DNA of 64,000 nucleotides from PALSA-278 sp963760285. Lineage in GTDB: Bacteria; Acidobacteriota; Terriglobia; Acidiferrales; UBA7541. The stretch is from NCBI GenBank assembly GCA_963760285.1, contig CAVXCI010000001.1, forward strand, positions 1,178,001 through 1,242,000, read 5' to 3'. The position numbers were made by a program, and so were the translations under genes. Shown here one piece after another: positions 34,008 to 42,151 of the stretch (position 1 is the first letter of the stretch; each line of letters begins with the position of its first letter). The notes below the pieces were generated by a model. It saw only the letters and a program-made list of their open reading frames with translations, did no database searches and was not told the origin of the DNA.

Positions 34008-34481
34008 TCACCTCAGCAACTTGCCGGCGAGCCAGTAATCGACACTGAACTTTCCCGGACCGGAGCAGATCAGCCAGATAAAGAAGAGCACGTACAGGAC
34101 TTCCGGAAGGTAAAGGAAATCGTCGAGCCAGTTAATAGGCGAAAGTCCTTTAGGCATGGTAGAAATCGCGTTGGTCAGGACGGCGACAATCATATCAATC
34201 AATAAAGCCACGCAGGCCGGGCTCGAAAGAAACCCCACGGCCAGCAACGATCCGCCAACGAACTCGACACCGGACACGAAATAAGCCGTCTGGCGGGGAA
34301 ACGGAATTTTGGCCTTAACGAGCGTTTCGTAAACAAGTTTCGTGCCGCCGGCGGAGAACAATTTGTTTGCCCCGGAGATGGCGAAGAACAGCCCGATCGA
34401 AACGCGTACCAGCAGGATGGCGTATTGTTCCAAATCACCGCTACCCAGCACCGCAAACTGGATCAATGTTTTCCAGTCCAT
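34008..34481 (-). CDS. DoxX family membrane protein
   Basis: A 157-residue protein of four helices typical of DoxX: ILLVRVSIGLFFAISGANKL, then AYFVSGVEFVGGSLLAVGFL with the conserved E in GVEFVGG, and a W-rich end. The start at 34481 follows ACAGGAG. The family includes subunits of quinone oxidoreductases and thiosulfate-related proteins, but most members are of unknown role. It may relate to redox stress. Confidence 0.83.
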   Translation of the reverse strand: MDWKTLIQFAVLGSGDLEQYAILLVRVSIGLFFAISGANKLFSAGGTKLVYETLVKAKIPFPRQTAYFVSGVEFVGGSLLAVGFLSSPACVALLIDMIVAVLTNAISTMPKGLSPINWLDDFLYLPEVLYVLFFIWLICSGPGKFSVDYWLAGKLLR

Positions 34482-34721
34482 CTCCTGTCCCTCCCTCGGA
34501 GGATGTGCTGTAATGATCCCCCGAATCACACAGCTCGAGTTCTCTGGCAACTGCGTTAATCAGGACTTAGCGGCTGTCTGGTTGATTGAAGCCGACAGTA
34601 GCTGTCGGCCGTCTAGTTCTTTCGTCGCAGCAAATGCACATGGCCGGCAACGATCCTGATAACTTAGAGCTTCGATCCGCACCCGTCAGCGTTTAAATCC
34701 GCATCCCATCGGGACCGAACG

Positions 34722-35167
34722 TTAACCGCACGTGAAGTCGGTGCTCTGTCCGGCTTCGATGATATAGCCGTCAGGATCGCGGATGTACCAGCGCATCTCG
34801 CCGTACTTGGATATCGGCTCCGTGATGAACTCCGCTCCTCGACTTTCCCATAATTCATAGCACGCTTGAATATCCGCAACGCGGAAATTCATAAAGCTGT
34901 TGATGTGATTCGGGTCGGGGACGCTGAGCGTTACCGTCGGCTTTTCCGGTTTCGGGCCGCCTCCAACGTTCAGAATCATCCAGATATTCGCAAGCTGAAG
35001 GTACCCAGGCGCGTTGCCGTCCCCAGGCTCAGAATTCGAGCGCCGAAGACCTTTTCGTCGTAGCGAGCCGATCTCTCGACGTCGGCGACGGTGATGAAAT
35101 GTGTGACGGTGATCCCCTCGCGCGGGGGCATCTCATAGCTCTTCTGGTCGATTTGTACGCTCTTCAT
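34722..35167 (-). pseudogene. VOC/glyoxalase-family protein with a frameshift
   Basis: The first frame reads MKSVQIDQKSYEMPPREGIT and VTHFITVADVERSARYDEKV, then leaves the VOC pattern near 35025. The other frame reads GDGNAPGYLQLANIWMILNV and continues through WESRGAEFITEPISKYGEMR and YIRDPDGYIIEAGQ to 34722. Joined, it is a single 147-residue vicinal-oxygen-chelate domain with the usual late Glu metal ligand. One base is missing in the G-run at the junction. It is either a pseudogene or a base error. Confidence 0.75.
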
Positions 35168-35383
35168 TGACGACTCCCGTTGAGTGCCGGTAGAAGAAGT
35201 TTCAGAAGCGCTTCATCAGAGAACGGATTCTGACCTGAGATCAGCTCGCGATCTTGAAGGACGTAGCTCTTCCATGGAGCGACCACACTTACGTCAGCGC
35301 CCGCCGTTACGCTCCCTTGGACTCCAAGTGATACGCCCGTGTGAGCCTGCTGGGTTTGCTGTGCGTTCTGCTGTTGGGCCTAT
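35164..35383 (-). pseudogene. Gln-linker stub fused to a DJ-1/PfpI-like C-terminal remnant
   Basis: A frame open without a start codon reads AQQQNAQQTQQA and then TGVSLGVQGSVTAGADVSVV ... YVLQDRELISGQNPFSDEAL before a stop that overlaps the VOC start. The first part equals the Gln-rich linker of the Rhs tips. The second part resembles the end of DJ-1/PfpI-type proteins (QDxxLITGQNP). It appears to be a recombination scar joining two genes. Confidence 0.5.
35368..35383 (-). repeat. 16-nt Gln-linker repeat, copy 1
   Basis: CTGCTGTTGGGCCTAT (plus strand) is identical to 36259-36274. On the minus strand it codes for the start of an AQQQ linker. A close relative lies inside the Rhs gene near 37205-37222. 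Confidence 0.7.
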
Positions 35384-35404
35384 CTTTGGTCTCCTTCCGC
35401 AATC

Positions 35405-35752
35405 TCATCTTGCATTGTTGCTGACTCCTTGTCTTCGCTTCATCAACGCAGCACAAATCAGGCCGATCGCATAATAAATAGGGCCGTTGAGCAACACTGC
35501 CAATATCCACATGAACCAGGACAACCATCCGCGCATTTCCAAGGTAAATACTTGGAGAAGAGTGCCGGGACAAAGCACGAAAACACTGTCGTCAATAATC
35601 CGAGAGAGAAGGGGCTCTTGATAGTTTGGCGGGGCCTGCCCCACAATCGGAAGATGGAACGGATTGGAGATTCGAACGAGCCACCAGGTGAGCGCAGCAG
35701 CAGCGCCTATGGCAAATCCAACGAGTCCGAATTTTCGCGCCAGGCTCGACAT
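35405..35752 (-). CDS. Small membrane protein, candidate immunity protein
   Basis: A 115-residue protein with about three helices (FGLVGFAIGAAAALTWWLV; SVFVLCPGTLLQVF; LSWFMWILAVLLNGPIYYAI). It follows the orphan Rhs tip that ends at 35779 on the same strand. GAGG lies upstream of the chosen ATG; the frame could also start at 35773. Position and size fit an immunity protein for that tip. No family is recognised, so the role is inferred. Confidence 0.55.
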   Translation of the reverse strand: MSSLARKFGLVGFAIGAAAALTWWLVRISNPFHLPIVGQAPPNYQEPLLSRIIDDSVFVLCPGTLLQVFTLEMRGWLSWFMWILAVLLNGPIYYAIGLICAALMKRRQGVSNNAR

Positions 35753-35778
35753 CACATGCACCTCACATTTCATTTTCG

Positions 35779-36272
35779 CTAATGGTTTAAATCACTTACT
35801 AGCCCGCCGGGAGTAATGTCAGCGGGAGCATGAACTCCCCCAGCGCCCAAAACTCCTTCGGAAACATTCGCGCAATTGTGGTAAATTGCGTCGTAGCTTT
35901 GTGGAGAATGTTCTGCATCACCGATATAGGTTCTCATCGCATTCGCCTGATCACTCGTAACGTAGATTGTTGTTGATGATTTGAGCTGCGCCGAAGAGCT
36001 TTCAATGTGCCCAGGTACTGATTCGGGCGATGCAACGCCGTTCTGGACCGCCCCTGCAGCTTGTTTCGCCACAGCTTCCGCGGCCTGTTTGTCGGAATTT
36101 GGGACAAGACCGACCGGTTTGTCGGACCCAACCTGAACCGTGGAATGGCCGAAAGGATTATTGGCTTTTACTTGGGAGACGGTAACTGGGACATTCGCGT
36201 CCTGTGTCGCCTGGTGCTGATACGTTTGTTGGGCCTGACCCTGCTGTTGGGCCTGACCCTGCTGTTGGGCCT
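35779..36272 (-). pseudogene. Orphan Rhs toxin tip, permuted papain (LRAT/NlpC)-like
   Basis: The frame is open from the immunity gene's stop and starts with a Gln-rich linker (AQQQGQAQQQGQAQQ), then NNPFGHSTVQVGSDKPVGLV and, near the end, SYDAIYHNCANVSEGVLGAG. The order His first, Asn-Cys later is that of permuted NlpC/P60-LRAT enzymes often used as Rhs tips. There is no start codon at its head (first ATG at 36072) and no Rhs shell, so it is probably a displaced, silent tip that could be used only after recombination. Confidence 0.65.
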
Positions 36273-36274
36273 AT
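36221..36274 (-). repeat. Tandem 18-nt repeats coding a Gln linker, copy 2
   Basis: TTGGGCCTGACCCTGCTG is repeated in tandem (about 2.5 units) and ends in the 16-nt CTGCTGTTGGGCCTAT shared with 35368-35383. The stop codon of the DUF4431 gene (36271-36273) lies inside this shared sequence. Confidence 0.7.
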
Positions 36275-36729
36275 GTTTTTGCCAGCACAAGATCGGTCAC
36301 ATTCATATAGATCGGGGTAATCTCTCCCATCGTTTCGCGTCTGTGTAGAATTCCAGTTGCAATAACTTTATGTCCACGTAGCCTCTGAGCTTCAGCCTCC
36401 AGATTCTTACCTTGCGGAGGAAGAGGTAGAAAAAGCCTGAGCCGATTTGTTGATGCACAATCTGTATCGGCCCATTCAGGTCTCTCTGGCGTGCAAGGCG
36501 TGTTGACTGGCGTCTGTAACTTCACCACCCAATACACTATCTTTCGATCATTCTTCTTGTCCTCTCCATATCCAGGCGGACCGAAGCCATGTACCAATTC
36601 GAGAGTTCCAGCTAGAGCAACTTCATGATCGGTTGGCTCAAGAATTACCTGCTGACCTACAGCCGTCGGAAGTAGTAACACCAGGACCCACAGAACGACG
36701 CTAGATTTCAAAATCATTTTGTACATCAC
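36271..36729 (-). CDS. DUF4431 periplasmic protein, probable immunity to the Rhs peptidoglycan hydrolase
   Basis: A 152-residue precursor with signal peptide (ILKSSVVLWVLVLLLPTAVG) and a DUF4431 domain: LAGTLELVHGFGPPGYGEDK, YWVVKLQTPVNTPC, then RLRGHKVIATGILHRRE and IYMNVTDL. The stop lies in the Gln-linker repeat. It directly follows, by 15 bases, an Rhs gene whose tip looks like a cell-wall hydrolase, and a periplasmic antidote is what such a toxin would need. The pairing is inferred. Confidence 0.7.
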   Translation of the reverse strand: MMYKMILKSSVVLWVLVLLLPTAVGQQVILEPTDHEVALAGTLELVHGFGPPGYGEDKKNDRKIVYWVVKLQTPVNTPCTPERPEWADTDCASTNRLRLFLPLPPQGKNLEAEAQRLRGHKVIATGILHRRETMGEITPIYMNVTDLVLAKT

Positions 36730-36744
36730 ACACCCTCGATGATC

Positions 36745-37821
36745 CTATTGATTTGGGTTTATCTGAGAGACAGAATTTCCGTGAGCATAATACCCCTCCG
36801 CCCTGCCGATGTTGGCCATCACGGTTGAAAGTTGCGCGGGGGTCAACGCTGATATTTGGGTGCTCACGGGCACCCCAATTGCACCAGCTAATGTTGCCGC
36901 ATATTTAACAGGATCATTTCCTTTTAGCATTGGATCTTTCCCGTTGCCGGCCGGATTGAAGGCGTTCATCGTTTGTGCAATTGTGGAGTCCGCGTATTTC
37001 CCGGTCAGCGTGGCTTGCAAGGCACTCCAACCTGCATCAGGCGTACCGTATATCGCGAATCCAGCATCGCGGCCAATTGAACCGTGCCCTCCTGTTAGGT
37101 CGCCTGGGTTGTTATCACGGAACGGATGGGTTCCAGATCGAGTAACTTGTGTCCCATCAGCATATGTATACGTCACTGTTTTTCCCTGCACTGAAGCGGT
37201 TACTTGTTGTTGGGCCTGCGCAGGGGTGCTAGGGGCTGCAGGGGTTTGGTTCGGGGGCGGCGACGGCTGCCCAGAAGTGCTAGAAGCTAGCGCGGTACCG
37301 TTGGATGCTGCCGCACTTGAACTGACGACTCCAAATTCCTCGGCCTGAGTAAGGCTCCAGAGGTGGCCATCGAGATCCGCGAACGTATTCGGATTGTCCT
37401 TAACAATGACATATTGGTTAAGCGATTGCGGATCGGTCAAGTTGGCGTAGGGCACCGGCACTGGCTTCTCCGACCAGTCCGGCGTGACGAACCGCGCGTA
37501 GGTTGAGTTGTAATACCGCGCCCCAAAATCTTCCAGGTTGGTCTCGAAATCGTGTTCCTTCCCGGTGAAATGCAGAGGGGTTGTCTCAGTCCCGGTGCAG
37601 TTGAAACCATCACCGAACGGCAGCGACTGGCAGCTTTCTTCGAACGTGCCCGTCACCGTGGTGTGGTATCGCTCTGTCCCCAGCCAGTCCGAGTGGTCGA
37701 ACGTGGTCGTGTTGTTTTCATACGTCGCCAGATGATGCCCGCCGGCGTAAACCTCGCCCGAGACCCATTGCCCCGCCGCGCCGACGATCGTCACTTCACG
37801 TGTGAAATGAGGGTGTCGCAT
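36745..37821 (-). CDS. Rhs C-terminal fragment with peptidoglycan-hydrolase-like tip
   Basis: The first 36 residues match the Rhs fragment at 15132 almost exactly (GQWVSGEVYAGGHHLATYEN). The shell end continues HSDWLGTERYHTTVTG, LHFTGKEHDFETNLEDFGAR and FADLDGH. After a Pro/Gln linker (TPAQAQQQ) the tip has FRDNNPGDLTGGHGSIGRDA near residue 238, GFAIYGTPDAGWSALQATL and a NDPVKYAATLAGAIGV block. This is the NNPGNLR/GFAxFxxPExGW pattern of wall-degrading effectors. The N-terminal shell is missing and the frame starts 24 bases after a tRNA-Ala fragment, so export and expression are uncertain. Confidence 0.78.
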   Translation of the reverse strand: MRHPHFTREVTIVGAAGQWVSGEVYAGGHHLATYENNTTTFDHSDWLGTERYHTTVTGTFEESCQSLPFGDGFNCTGTETTPLHFTGKEHDFETNLEDFGARYYNSTYARFVTPDWSEKPVPVPYANLTDPQSLNQYVIVKDNPNTFADLDGHLWSLTQAEEFGVVSSSAAASNGTALASSTSGQPSPPPNQTPAAPSTPAQAQQQVTASVQGKTVTYTYADGTQVTRSGTHPFRDNNPGDLTGGHGSIGRDAGFAIYGTPDAGWSALQATLTGKYADSTIAQTMNAFNPAGNGKDPMLKGNDPVKYAATLAGAIGVPVSTQISALTPAQLSTVMANIGRAEGYYAHGNSVSQINPNQ

Positions 37822-37845
37822 ATCCTAAAGAGGGCATCAGAATCT

Positions 37846-37893
37846 TGGTGGACGTGGGGGGGATCGAACCCCCGACCCCTGCTTGCAAAGCAG
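37846..37893 (-). repeat. tRNA-Ala 3'-end fragment (att-like copy 2)
   Basis: It matches the 3' part of the tRNA-Ala at 52185-52260, including the CCA end, T-arm and the 3' half of the anticodon arm through GCAAAGCAG. One C in the CCCCC run is missing. The 24 bases to its left, and the Rhs start beyond, are identical to those beside copy 1. Confidence 0.9.
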
Positions 37894-38196
37894 ACTCAGG
37901 AACACTATGTTGATGGCCCGTCTTGCTTTGTTCTGCGCGATGCACCACGGTTTTGCATGGTATTCGGCTGGTATTGGACCCAAATTGGACTCAAGTCGCT
38001 CGACTGCACCCCTCGGATGAGACAATGTTCGATGGGCACACTTGCCCATTCCGACTGTCTAATTTCAAGCGTGTAGACCATTATGAAACGCAATGACCAT
38101 CCTCTTCCCTCCGCCTCCTTTTTCAACAGACTCACGTGATTTTGGGCAAGTCCGTTTGGTGACGAAGGATCCCTTTCACGCACACCTTACTGACTA

Positions 38197-39327
38197 TCAC
38201 CTGTGACCCTGACCAATCACAGCAGACCCACGGCTCCTAAAGTCCCTCACGGTCGAAAGATCTTCGAGCACATAAAGCAATTGACCGTTGGGGGTGTGGA
38301 CAACCGCGTATAATCGTCCCCGCAGAGAATCAGCAGCGAGAGCGAAAGGGGAGTTTCCAGATCCTAGAGAAAACGTCGTGATCGGATTCCCGTTCAGATC
38401 TCTGACGTCGATGTAATCATCGGTCCCACCGCTAGCCGCGCTAATATAGAGATGATTTAAGGCGTTGTTGACGGCTATATCACCCAGACCGTAATTCAAT
38501 GGCACCGTCTTTAGGATTGTCTCCGGGTTCGGGGTACCGTTCACGATCACTAAGTTATCTGTTCCATCTTGGTTTACAGTATAGGCATAGAGGATCCCCT
38601 TGACTGTATCCAGTGCCATTGTAATTCCAAATGCTGCGAGTGTCACCTGATAATTGTTTTGGGGGTCAATTCGTAATGGACATTGTGCTGGCAGTGGTGG
38701 ACAATCACCATTTCCCCCCAAATTATTGTCGAGTTGATAATATCTTCCGGTAACCGGATTGACGATTTCACAACATCCTTGATTGGAACTTAGAGTAAAT
38801 ATGGGGCCCTTGACGAGCGCACCCGTATCCGCATTATAGACAAAAACGGGGTCATTCTTAGGTCCGCACTGCGTTGCAACCCACATGACCCTCGAGTTGG
38901 CATCGAACTGGACTGCGCCGGGGCAGTACGGGTCTCCGACATTTAGCGTGTCGATCAGTTTGTTGGTAGAACCGGAATAAATGTAGACATTCCCGCCGTA
39001 CAAGCCGCCTGCCCAGTAGTCGTCATTAGTCGAATCTACGCTTGCTCCGCTACCGGGATTTGTGGCCGTGCGCTTAAAGGTATACCCATCCACCACATAT
39101 ACGTTCCCGGTATTGAATCCACCGCTCACGTAAATAAGGTTGAGCGCGCCGTTTAGGGTGATCCCTGTGCCCATCTCGACTGCGGGAATGGGAATCTTTG
39201 CCAGAATCCTGAAGTTTTGCTTCGCCGCCTGGTGTTCCACCGCATTGCTGGCCAAAATAAGCAAAAGGCACAGAACGCAGGAGACCGTTAAGACCGGTCT
39301 CCATGAAAATGCTTTGAACGGAATCAT
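38197..39327 (-). CDS. YVTN-type beta-propeller, exported
   Basis: The 376-residue precursor follows AAGGAGG and has a signal peptide (LTVSCVLCLLLILASNA). The mature part has repeated propeller blades: GTGITLNGALNLIYVSGGFN, GAVQFDANSRVMWVATQCGP, DIAVNNALNHLYISAASGG and PFALAADSLRGRLYAVVHTP. These NxxxxLYV-style blades are typical of secreted YVTN proteins, abundant in Acidobacteriota. A binding or scaffolding role is likely; no active site is evident. Confidence 0.8.
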   Translation of the reverse strand: MIPFKAFSWRPVLTVSCVLCLLLILASNAVEHQAAKQNFRILAKIPIPAVEMGTGITLNGALNLIYVSGGFNTGNVYVVDGYTFKRTATNPGSGASVDSTNDDYWAGGLYGGNVYIYSGSTNKLIDTLNVGDPYCPGAVQFDANSRVMWVATQCGPKNDPVFVYNADTGALVKGPIFTLSSNQGCCEIVNPVTGRYYQLDNNLGGNGDCPPLPAQCPLRIDPQNNYQVTLAAFGITMALDTVKGILYAYTVNQDGTDNLVIVNGTPNPETILKTVPLNYGLGDIAVNNALNHLYISAASGGTDDYIDVRDLNGNPITTFSLGSGNSPFALAADSLRGRLYAVVHTPNGQLLYVLEDLSTVRDFRSRGSAVIGQGHR

Positions 39328-39481
39328 CGCGACCTCCTTGCCGAGTCTCGCGGAAATGTCGGCGTGAGGATGCTATTGTCTTGTCCCTTTGGCAAGTAGA
39401 AAAAATGTGGAGGCCACAATTTAATATGTAGGTACTTGAGTGTATAGGAATAATAAAAATACTGGGAGATGGCATACGGTT

Positions 39482-41899
39482 TCACTTCAGGCTTGCGTAT
39501 TCCACCTTTGCCGTCCGAAGAATCGGAATCTCCAGGTCCGCATTTTTCCACAACGTGAGGAATTCCTGATAGGCGGAACGGGATTTGGCCGTGTCACCCT
39601 GCAGCGCGTAGGCGCGGGCTAGACCAAGATGGGCAAGCGCTCCGATGGGTTCGTTGGTTGCAACGCCGCGCTCAGCGAGGATCTTCTCGAACTCGACAGC
39701 GGATTCTGGCCCCTTTCCGGCAGCCAGAAATGCTTCACCCCGGGCGTAAACAGGATACAGCGTGGGTGTGAACGCACCGCCGTTGGGAGTTCCCAGTTCA
39801 TAAGGAGCGGCGGCTTGAAGCGCTTCGATGGCCATGCGAGTGTCGTTGTGGACAATTGCAAGCTGGCCATGAAGTGTGGGGAGGTAGTTAGACTGCACAA
39901 TGGTATCTTCAGGAAACCGGCGGGCCAGATCATCCGCCAGTCTCCGCGCGTTGCCGGTATCCCCTGCGAAAGCAAGTGCCATTGCCGCTCCGAATTGCAC
40001 ATCCCGGTTTGTCGATAGCTTCAATGCCGCTATTGCTCGCTGCCGTGCCGCAAGTGCATTTCCAAAAAGGACCTCCCGGATGGCTGCATCGGCCTCATAC
40101 CCTGCTGCCGTCTCATTTTCTCTGGCTTGCTCCGCCGAGGCCACTGCTTCGTCCGAAAACCGCCGGGCCATCCCGAGGCGGCCCAAATAGGCCGCGGTAT
40201 CGGCCTCAAAGGCAAGTAGAACATCTTCCACCCCCGGTTTGCCCTTCGACCATGCTACTTGTTTCGCCATTCCCGCTGTGTCGTCCTGCAGGAAAGCAAG
40301 CACGTAGGCATATTCATGGAGGCGATCAGAATCAAGGTTTTTCGTTTCTGCCGCATTGATTGTTGCGTTGGCTTCTCCCAGGCGATTCAAGTAGAGATAA
40401 GCGACCGCGAGGTTGGCATAGCTCTCTCTACTTGCAGGGTCAATACGGAGGGCGTCGCGCAGCTGGTCAAGGTCGTTTTCATATTGTCCCAGATTTGCAT
40501 AAATGGCTCCCAGTTCGTTCCGCGCCACACCGTCTCGAGGATATGTCTCCGCCCAAAGGGTGCACGTCTGGCGTCCTTTCTCCAGGTCGCCTGTCACAAA
40601 CTCGTAGTAGTGGGACTCGATGCTAAGCTTCTCGCGTTCGCTTGTCCGTTCACGCATCTCGTATGCCCTTCTCGCGTTTTCCGCAGCCAGTTCGCTTTCT
40701 CCGAGATCGTCGTAGCTCGATCCGAGCGCCGCGTACGCCATTGCGAAATTTGGGTCGAGGCTGACGGCGTGTTGGAAGAGAGGCACGGAGCCTTCGTCGT
40801 TTCCGTCATTGAGAGTGTCCATTCCGCGGCTGTAGGCTTGGAGGGCCTCGAGCGAAGCCGTGGTGACGTCCTCGACGGGCTTGTCATGTTCCTGAATCGT
40901 GCTGAGCGACTCCCCCAGCTTTGCCCTCATCTTTGTCGCGGCATCCCCCAATGACCTCAGGACCCGCTCACGACTATCCGCCTCCACCAACTCGCTGCCC
41001 AGCGAACGTCCCGACTGGCAGTCCAGTGCATCGAGCCCCACGGCGTAATGTTCTCCCAACTTTGCAATCGAGCCGAGCAGCATCGCGCTGCTGCCGGCTC
41101 GTTGACAGACTTCCCGCGCCACTTCAGGGGTCAGCCTCACGTCTTGTTTCATTCCCATGAAGCCAAGTTCCTGGCTCACTTGCTGATCCGACAGCACGCT
41201 TAGAAATGGAGATTGGTCGAGGTTCGTTTGCAAGGCGTGTTTCAACGTTTCATCAAAGACCGCTTCGCCAGTGGAGTTGGTAAAGTCAGCCAGCACGACC
41301 GTATCCTGCGCAATGAGCCGATGCGTTCCCTGCTTGCGGATGAAAAAAACGAGCCCCGAAAAAACTGCGATGGTCACCGCTGCCAGCGCTGTCCACATGC
41401 GGACCTGCCATCTGCGTTGCGGACCCATGGGTGCGAGCGCTTTCAAAGCGGGAGGTCCCTCCACCGGCTTGGGCGCTATTCCAGCGCCAGGCTCCACGGC
41501 GAGGCTCGGCGACTTGGAGGATTTCGCAGGCAAGGGAATATGGTTCCGACCTTCGTCTTCACCCTCCTCGGTCCCAATCCGGACGGGGGCGATAAATCTG
41601 TAGCCCCGCCGGGGAACTGTCTCGATATATCGCTCACCGTTGGCTCCATCATCCAGGGCCCTTCTCAACATCGAAATGTTGTAGGTGATGTTGTCTTCCT
41701 GGACGAAGACATCAGGCCAGATTCGCTGCATCAACGAATCTTTCTGGACCACATGCCCGTGGTTTTCAACAAGCATCAGTAGCACATCGAAGGCCTTAGG
41801 CGTCAACGGGAGGGGTTGTCCATCCCGAGCCAGCACACGCTCTCCAGCTAACAATCGGAAACGGCCAAACTCGTATATCTCTTGTGCTGCCATAGGCAT
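39482..41899 (-). CDS. CadC-like winged-helix regulator with TPR sensor domain
   Basis: Residues 8-105 form an OmpR/PhoB-type winged helix (FGRFRLLAGERVLARDGQPL, VLLMLVENHGHVVQKDSLMQ, RRALDDGANGERYIETVPRR, GYRFIAPV). A single membrane helix lies near 168-188 (WTALAAVTIAVFSGLVFFI). The rest (about 190-805) is extracytoplasmic: a TolB-like N-terminal part (VVLADFTNSTGEAVFDETLK) and many TPR repeats. Such one-protein signal transducers sense outside and bind DNA inside and are numerous in Acidobacteriota. The target genes are unknown. Confidence 0.9.
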   Translation of the reverse strand: MPMAAQEIYEFGRFRLLAGERVLARDGQPLPLTPKAFDVLLMLVENHGHVVQKDSLMQRIWPDVFVQEDNITYNISMLRRALDDGANGERYIETVPRRGYRFIAPVRIGTEEGEDEGRNHIPLPAKSSKSPSLAVEPGAGIAPKPVEGPPALKALAPMGPQRRWQVRMWTALAAVTIAVFSGLVFFIRKQGTHRLIAQDTVVLADFTNSTGEAVFDETLKHALQTNLDQSPFLSVLSDQQVSQELGFMGMKQDVRLTPEVAREVCQRAGSSAMLLGSIAKLGEHYAVGLDALDCQSGRSLGSELVEADSRERVLRSLGDAATKMRAKLGESLSTIQEHDKPVEDVTTASLEALQAYSRGMDTLNDGNDEGSVPLFQHAVSLDPNFAMAYAALGSSYDDLGESELAAENARRAYEMRERTSEREKLSIESHYYEFVTGDLEKGRQTCTLWAETYPRDGVARNELGAIYANLGQYENDLDQLRDALRIDPASRESYANLAVAYLYLNRLGEANATINAAETKNLDSDRLHEYAYVLAFLQDDTAGMAKQVAWSKGKPGVEDVLLAFEADTAAYLGRLGMARRFSDEAVASAEQARENETAAGYEADAAIREVLFGNALAARQRAIAALKLSTNRDVQFGAAMALAFAGDTGNARRLADDLARRFPEDTIVQSNYLPTLHGQLAIVHNDTRMAIEALQAAAPYELGTPNGGAFTPTLYPVYARGEAFLAAGKGPESAVEFEKILAERGVATNEPIGALAHLGLARAYALQGDTAKSRSAYQEFLTLWKNADLEIPILRTAKVEYASLK

Positions 41900-42151
41900 A
41901 CGGCCTCACTGAGATTTCAAAGATATCTCCAAGGAATCCATAAGGACTTTTCTTAGGTACCCACTTATCTTGTCATCGAGACGGCCACGACTCGATCCAC
42001 CGGCCCTCGAAAACCGGCACCGAGTATACATCCGGGGGCTCGGGGCCGGCAATGAAGAGGCATGTGCGTGCTGTGTTGTGTCTACGTCGCAATGAGAAAA
42101 TGAAGGGGACCGGACATGTTGCGGAAAACTAAGAAAAGGAGATCTTGAGAC

